From Virgibacillus phasianinus (GTDB taxonomy: Bacteria; Bacillota; Bacilli; Bacillales; Amphibacillaceae), in contig NZ_CP022315.1 of assembly GCF_002216775.1 (NCBI RefSeq), positions 2,418,001 through 2,482,000 on the forward strand: 64,000 nt of DNA, written 5' to 3'. Position 1 is the stretch's first letter, and every line of letters starts with the position of its first letter. The notes below the pieces were generated by a model. That model was not told the DNA's origin. It searched no databases and was given only the letters and a program-made list of their open reading frames with translations. This document shows, piece by piece, positions 61,366 to 64,000 of this stretch. Made by a program: the position numbers and the translations under genes.

Positions 61366-61482
61366 AGGACAGGATTATTTAAAATGTTCTTCATTTTTTT
61401 TTTTGCATTTTTTCAAAAAAGGGGTTGCATTTTTCAGAAATTAATCATAGACTGTATTATAACAAAATATAAATAACATAAC

Positions 61483-61492
61483 TGTTATATAA
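61483..61492 (+). promoter_or_regulatory. possible operator motif TGTTATATAA (site 1)
   Basis: Part of ATAACATAACTGTTATAT, an inverted repeat just before the small zinc-ribbon gene. A related TGTATTATAACA lies at 61453-61464, and a perfect palindrome at 61633. Confidence 0.35.
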
Positions 61493-61511
61493 AAGCGAGG
61501 AGGGGTATTTC

Positions 61512-61616
61512 ATGGAACATACTAAAGAAACGTTCATATGTACAGAGTGCGGGAAACACATTGAAAAAAGCTTTATGCAGGAATGTGAACATTGCCTATC
61601 AAAAAGAAATGAATAA
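61512..61616 (+). CDS. tiny zinc-ribbon protein (YhfH-like)
   Basis: A 34-residue protein with two cysteine pairs, CTECGK near 10-15 and CEHC near 25-28, which should bind one zinc. AGGAGGGG at 61498-61505 gives a strong ribosome site. Size and pattern recall the YhfH family of Bacillus. It sits between liaR and aceA, between two palindromic AT-rich motifs. Function unknown. Confidence 0.65.
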   Translation: MEHTKETFICTECGKHIEKSFMQECEHCLSKRNE

Positions 61617-61632
61617 ATTTTTTTGGTTATAA

Positions 61633-61644
61633 TGTTATATAACA
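61633..61644 (+). promoter_or_regulatory. palindrome TGTTATATAACA upstream of aceA
   Basis: A perfect 12-bp palindrome about 60 nt before the aceA start. Two like motifs are upstream of the preceding gene, so a shared regulator is plausible. I cannot name it. Confidence 0.4.
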
Positions 61645-61705
61645 ACTAATCATTTGGACTTCTGATTTATAACACAGTAATATTATTTTAGAGGGGGAAT
61701 GAAAA

Positions 61706-62983
61706 TTGAAGGAAGCGCGAATTGAAAAGTTGAAAAAAGAATGGAATGAAGATTTACGTTGGGTAGGTGTTGAACGTCCCTACAGCCCGGAAGATGTAAT
61801 TCGCTTGCGTGGATCAATAGATAGGGAGCATTCCTTAGCCAAACTTGGAGCGCAAAAATTCTGGAAGCTGTTGAACAGAGAAACATATGTAAACGCTCTT
61901 GGTGCGCTGACAGGAAATCAGGCAGTACAACAGGTGAAGGCGGGATTGAAAGCTATATACTTAAGCGGGTGGCAGGTAGCGGCAGATGCAAACCAAGCAG
62001 GTCAAATGTATCCGGATCAGAGTTTATATCCAGTCGATAGTGTACCGAATGTGGTTAAACGCATAAACCAGGCGTTGGAACGGGCAGACCAAATTCATTT
62101 TGCGGAGGATAATAGTGATGTAGATTGGTTTGCTCCAATTGTAGCCGACGCGGAAGCTGGATTTGGCGGCCAATTAAATGTTTTTGAATTGATGAAGGCG
62201 ATGATTGAAGCGGGAGCATCCGCCGTTCACTTTGAGGATCAGCTGTCATCAGAGAAAAAATGTGGACATCTTGGAGGCAAAGTGTTGCTGCCAACACAAA
62301 CCGCTGTTAGAAATTTGATTGCTGCACGATTCGCTGCGGATGTGATGGGCACACCTACACTAATTATTGCACGCACAGACGCGAATGCTGCCAACCTAAT
62401 CACTAGTGATGTGGATCCATATGATAAGCCATTTATTACTGGTGAAAGAACAACGGAAGGATTCTTTAAAACAAAAGCCGGTATCGACCAGGCGATTGCC
62501 CGCGGCCTAGCATATGCACCATATGCGGATCTGGTTTGGTGTGAAACATCAGAACCAAACTTGAAAGAAGCACAACAATTCGCTGATGCAATTCATGAAA
62601 AATTCCCTAATAAATTGTTGGCATATAATTGTTCCCCATCGTTCAATTGGAAAAGCAAGCTATCAGATGAAGAAATTGCAAGCTTTCAGGACGATTTAGG
62701 AAAAATGGGGTATAAATTCCAGTTCGTTACACTTGCCGGATTCCATGCACTCAATCACAGTATGTTTGAATTAGCCCGGAATTACAGCCAAAAAGGAATG
62801 GCTGCATACTCCATATTACAACAGGCTGAATTCACAAGTGAACAATATGGCTATAGCGCGACCCGTCATCAACGGGAGGTGGGAACAGGTTATTTTGATG
62901 AGGTGGCACAGGTTATTTCAGGAGGCACTTCATCAACCGTAGCATTGAAAGGATCAACTGAAACTGAACAATTTAACCGTTAG
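61706..62983 (+). CDS. aceA: isocitrate lyase
   Basis: Splits isocitrate to succinate and glyoxylate in the glyoxylate shunt, allowing growth on acetate or fatty acids. The catalytic motif is KKCGHLGGK (near 190). 425 residues. The TTG at 61706 lies 8 nt after GAGGGGG; an ATG seven bases earlier meets a stop. Malate synthase is not adjacent, so it must be coded elsewhere or the shunt is incomplete. B. subtilis itself lacks aceA. Confidence 0.96.
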   Translation: MKEARIEKLKKEWNEDLRWVGVERPYSPEDVIRLRGSIDREHSLAKLGAQKFWKLLNRETYVNALGALTGNQAVQQVKAGLKAIYLSGWQVAADANQAGQMYPDQSLYPVDSVPNVVKRINQALERADQIHFAEDNSDVDWFAPIVADAEAGFGGQLNVFELMKAMIEAGASAVHFEDQLSSEKKCGHLGGKVLLPTQTAVRNLIAARFAADVMGTPTLIIARTDANAANLITSDVDPYDKPFITGERTTEGFFKTKAGIDQAIARGLAYAPYADLVWCETSEPNLKEAQQFADAIHEKFPNKLLAYNCSPSFNWKSKLSDEEIASFQDDLGKMGYKFQFVTLAGFHALNHSMFELARNYSQKGMAAYSILQQAEFTSEQYGYSATRHQREVGTGYFDEVAQVISGGTSSTVALKGSTETEQFNR

Positions 62984-63012
62984 ATTTTTTAAAAGCTTTT
63001 AAAGTGCAAAGG

Positions 63013-63050
63013 GGAAGCACAGGCCATTTAGTTGGCTTGTGCTTCCTTTT
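63013..63050. terminator. bidirectional terminator aceA / FUSC gene
   Basis: GGAAGCACAGGCC (63013-63025) pairs with GGCTTGTGCTTCC (63034-63046) around an 8-nt loop, followed by T4 on the plus strand. The stop codon of the convergent gene lies in the loop, so the hairpin codes for its last residues. Confidence 0.85.
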
Positions 63051-64000
63051 CGTCTTCGAAATTGTTGTAATACTTGGTAACCAAGTTAAAAATAGATACC
63101 AATTCGTATAAAATGATTAATTCAGGTGTAAAGTGGGTCGTATGCTGCTCATTATTAGCTGTAATCCCCTCATTATCTTCCCAAAATTGATTCATTAACA
63201 AATCAATCTGGACGAGATGCTCCTTTTCCTGGTATTTTCCTGGATTCTGTAAGCTGTCCGCCAAATCTTTTACTGCCCTCTTAATAATGTCACATTCATC
63301 CTGCGACCAGGAGAAATTCAGTAAGTGTGTGCTCAGCACATTATTTAAATGATACTGAATCAAGCGTAATTGGACCAATTGTTTCTCCGTACTTAGAAAC
63401 ATTGCCCTTTTTGTTTCAACCAGAGGATGATATTTTGCTTCATTCTTTTGAAATCGTATAAGTGTTTCAATTCGATTTGATCGTCTGTCTATCTTAAAAA
63501 TCATTTCGTTATGAAGGATGTTTTTATCAGGCTGTTTATCCAGGATACTAGTAAATATTTTTTGGAATAGAATTCCTGTATCATTCGCAGTAGCCTGCAC
63601 ACTTTTTTTAATTTCATTGGTGTAATCAGGTGGTAAAATAACCATGTTAACAACTGTGGACACAAGCAAACCAGTTGTCGTTGTGCCAAGACGAATAAAA
63701 AAGGAAATAAGATAATTGCTGTGTATGACCTCTACCATTGCAACAGATGTTAGTGTTGCCACTAATAATCCAGCATGCAGATTGAATTTAAAGCATGTTG
63801 CAATAGTAAATACAGCTGCAAATGTGTATGTAATTGGCGAATTCCCAAATAATGATATAAAGAGCACTGCATACGCAGATCCGATTGCCGAAGCAGGAAA
63901 TCGAATGATGCCTTTTTTAATAGAATCAGAAACGGTTGGCTCTATGGTAACAATGGCGGTAATTACCGCAAACACCGGCGGCCAGTTTAGAAGCTCGCAT
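63028..64000 (-). CDS. FUSC/aromatic acid exporter family membrane protein, 5' end outside window
   Basis: The reading frame is open to the right edge, so the true start lies beyond 64000; the seen part has about 323 residues. Membrane helices with EPTVSDSIKKGIIRFPASAIG and AGLLVATLTSVAMVEV are typical of the FUSC/YgaE-type exporters, followed by a cytoplasmic helical C-terminal domain. Substrate unknown. It is convergent to aceA. Confidence 0.8.
   Translation of the reverse strand, partial: CELLNWPPVFAVITAIVTIEPTVSDSIKKGIIRFPASAIGSAYAVLFISLFGNSPITYTFAAVFTIATCFKFNLHAGLLVATLTSVAMVEVIHSNYLISFFIRLGTTTTGLLVSTVVNMVILPPDYTNEIKKSVQATANDTGILFQKIFTSILDKQPDKNILHNEMIFKIDRRSNRIETLIRFQKNEAKYHPLVETKRAMFLSTEKQLVQLRLIQYHLNNVLSTHLLNFSWSQDECDIIKRAVKDLADSLQNPGKYQEKEHLVQIDLLMNQFWEDNEGITANNEQHTTHFTPELIILYELVSIFNLVTKYYNNFEDEKEAQAN

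Overview
The window is chromosomal DNA of a low-GC Gram-positive bacterium of the family Bacillaceae, most like the moderately halophilic Virgibacillus/Oceanobacillus group. Evidence: the gene order closely follows one region of the Bacillus subtilis chromosome (uvrBA, yvlCD, hprK-lgt-yvoD-ppaX-yvoF, trxB-yvcI-rapZ-yvcK-whiA-crh, clpP, cggR-gapA-pgk-tpiA-gpmI-eno, secG-est-rnr-smpB-ssrA). Strong AGGAGG-type ribosome sites, GTG/TTG starts and CtsR, LexA, CggR, GlpP and CsoR-type control sites also fit. The genus is an inference.

Layout. 1-6 kb: end of a MinJ-like PDZ protein, a small frameshifted gene, then uvrB-uvrA behind a LexA box. 6-11.7 kb: bacillithiol genes yojF-bshB2, the yvlCD membrane pair and the hprK-lgt-yvoD-ppaX-yvoF operon. 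11.8-14.3 kb: glpP and glpD with a GlpP-type leader terminator. 14.3-15.4 kb: a large non-coding repeat. 15.4-22.1 kb: a TPR gene, trxB, the yvcI-rapZ-yvcK-whiA-crh operon and convergent clpP. 22.4-25.6 kb: an oligopeptide-binding lipoprotein, tRNA-Arg(CCG), a small kinase-like gene and a glutaredoxin-like gene. 25.6-32.7 kb: the CggR-controlled lower glycolysis operon. 32.7-38 kb: a second copy of the large repeat, a nucleoside hydrolase, a nitroreductase, a frameshifted ptsI and a lipase. 38-42.7 kb: secG-est-rnr-smpB-ssrA. 42.8-53 kb: a mixed set (AhpD-like protein, RF3, methyltransferase, M42 peptidase, TetR and SinI-like regulators, LLM oxidoreductase, threonine aldolase, DUF4309 protein, DedA, UppP). 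53-57 kb: copper module ydhK, csoR-copA-copZ. 57.8-61.4 kb: a lia-type envelope stress operon. 61.5-64 kb: a tiny zinc-ribbon protein, aceA and a truncated FUSC-family gene.

How the genes work together. HprK and Crh give the carbon catabolite signalling arm, fed by the glycolytic genes under CggR. RNase R, SmpB and tmRNA form the ribosome-rescue set. CsoR, CopA, CopZ and YdhK form a copper response in which both promoters carry a CsoR-type palindrome inside a 17-bp spacer. LiaFSR with LiaIH-like proteins, UppP and DedA serve the cell envelope.

The most striking observation is in ssrA. The T-loop of the tRNA-like domain is interrupted by about 275 nt with the hallmarks of a group I self-splicing intron. 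Removing it restores a normal T-arm and a 363-nt tmRNA. Next are a pair of long terminal-inverted-repeat elements (about 14.66-15.32 kb and 32.82-33.33 kb) whose cores lie in opposite orientation between the same left flank, and a one-base deletion in ptsI exactly at the phosphorylated-histidine motif.
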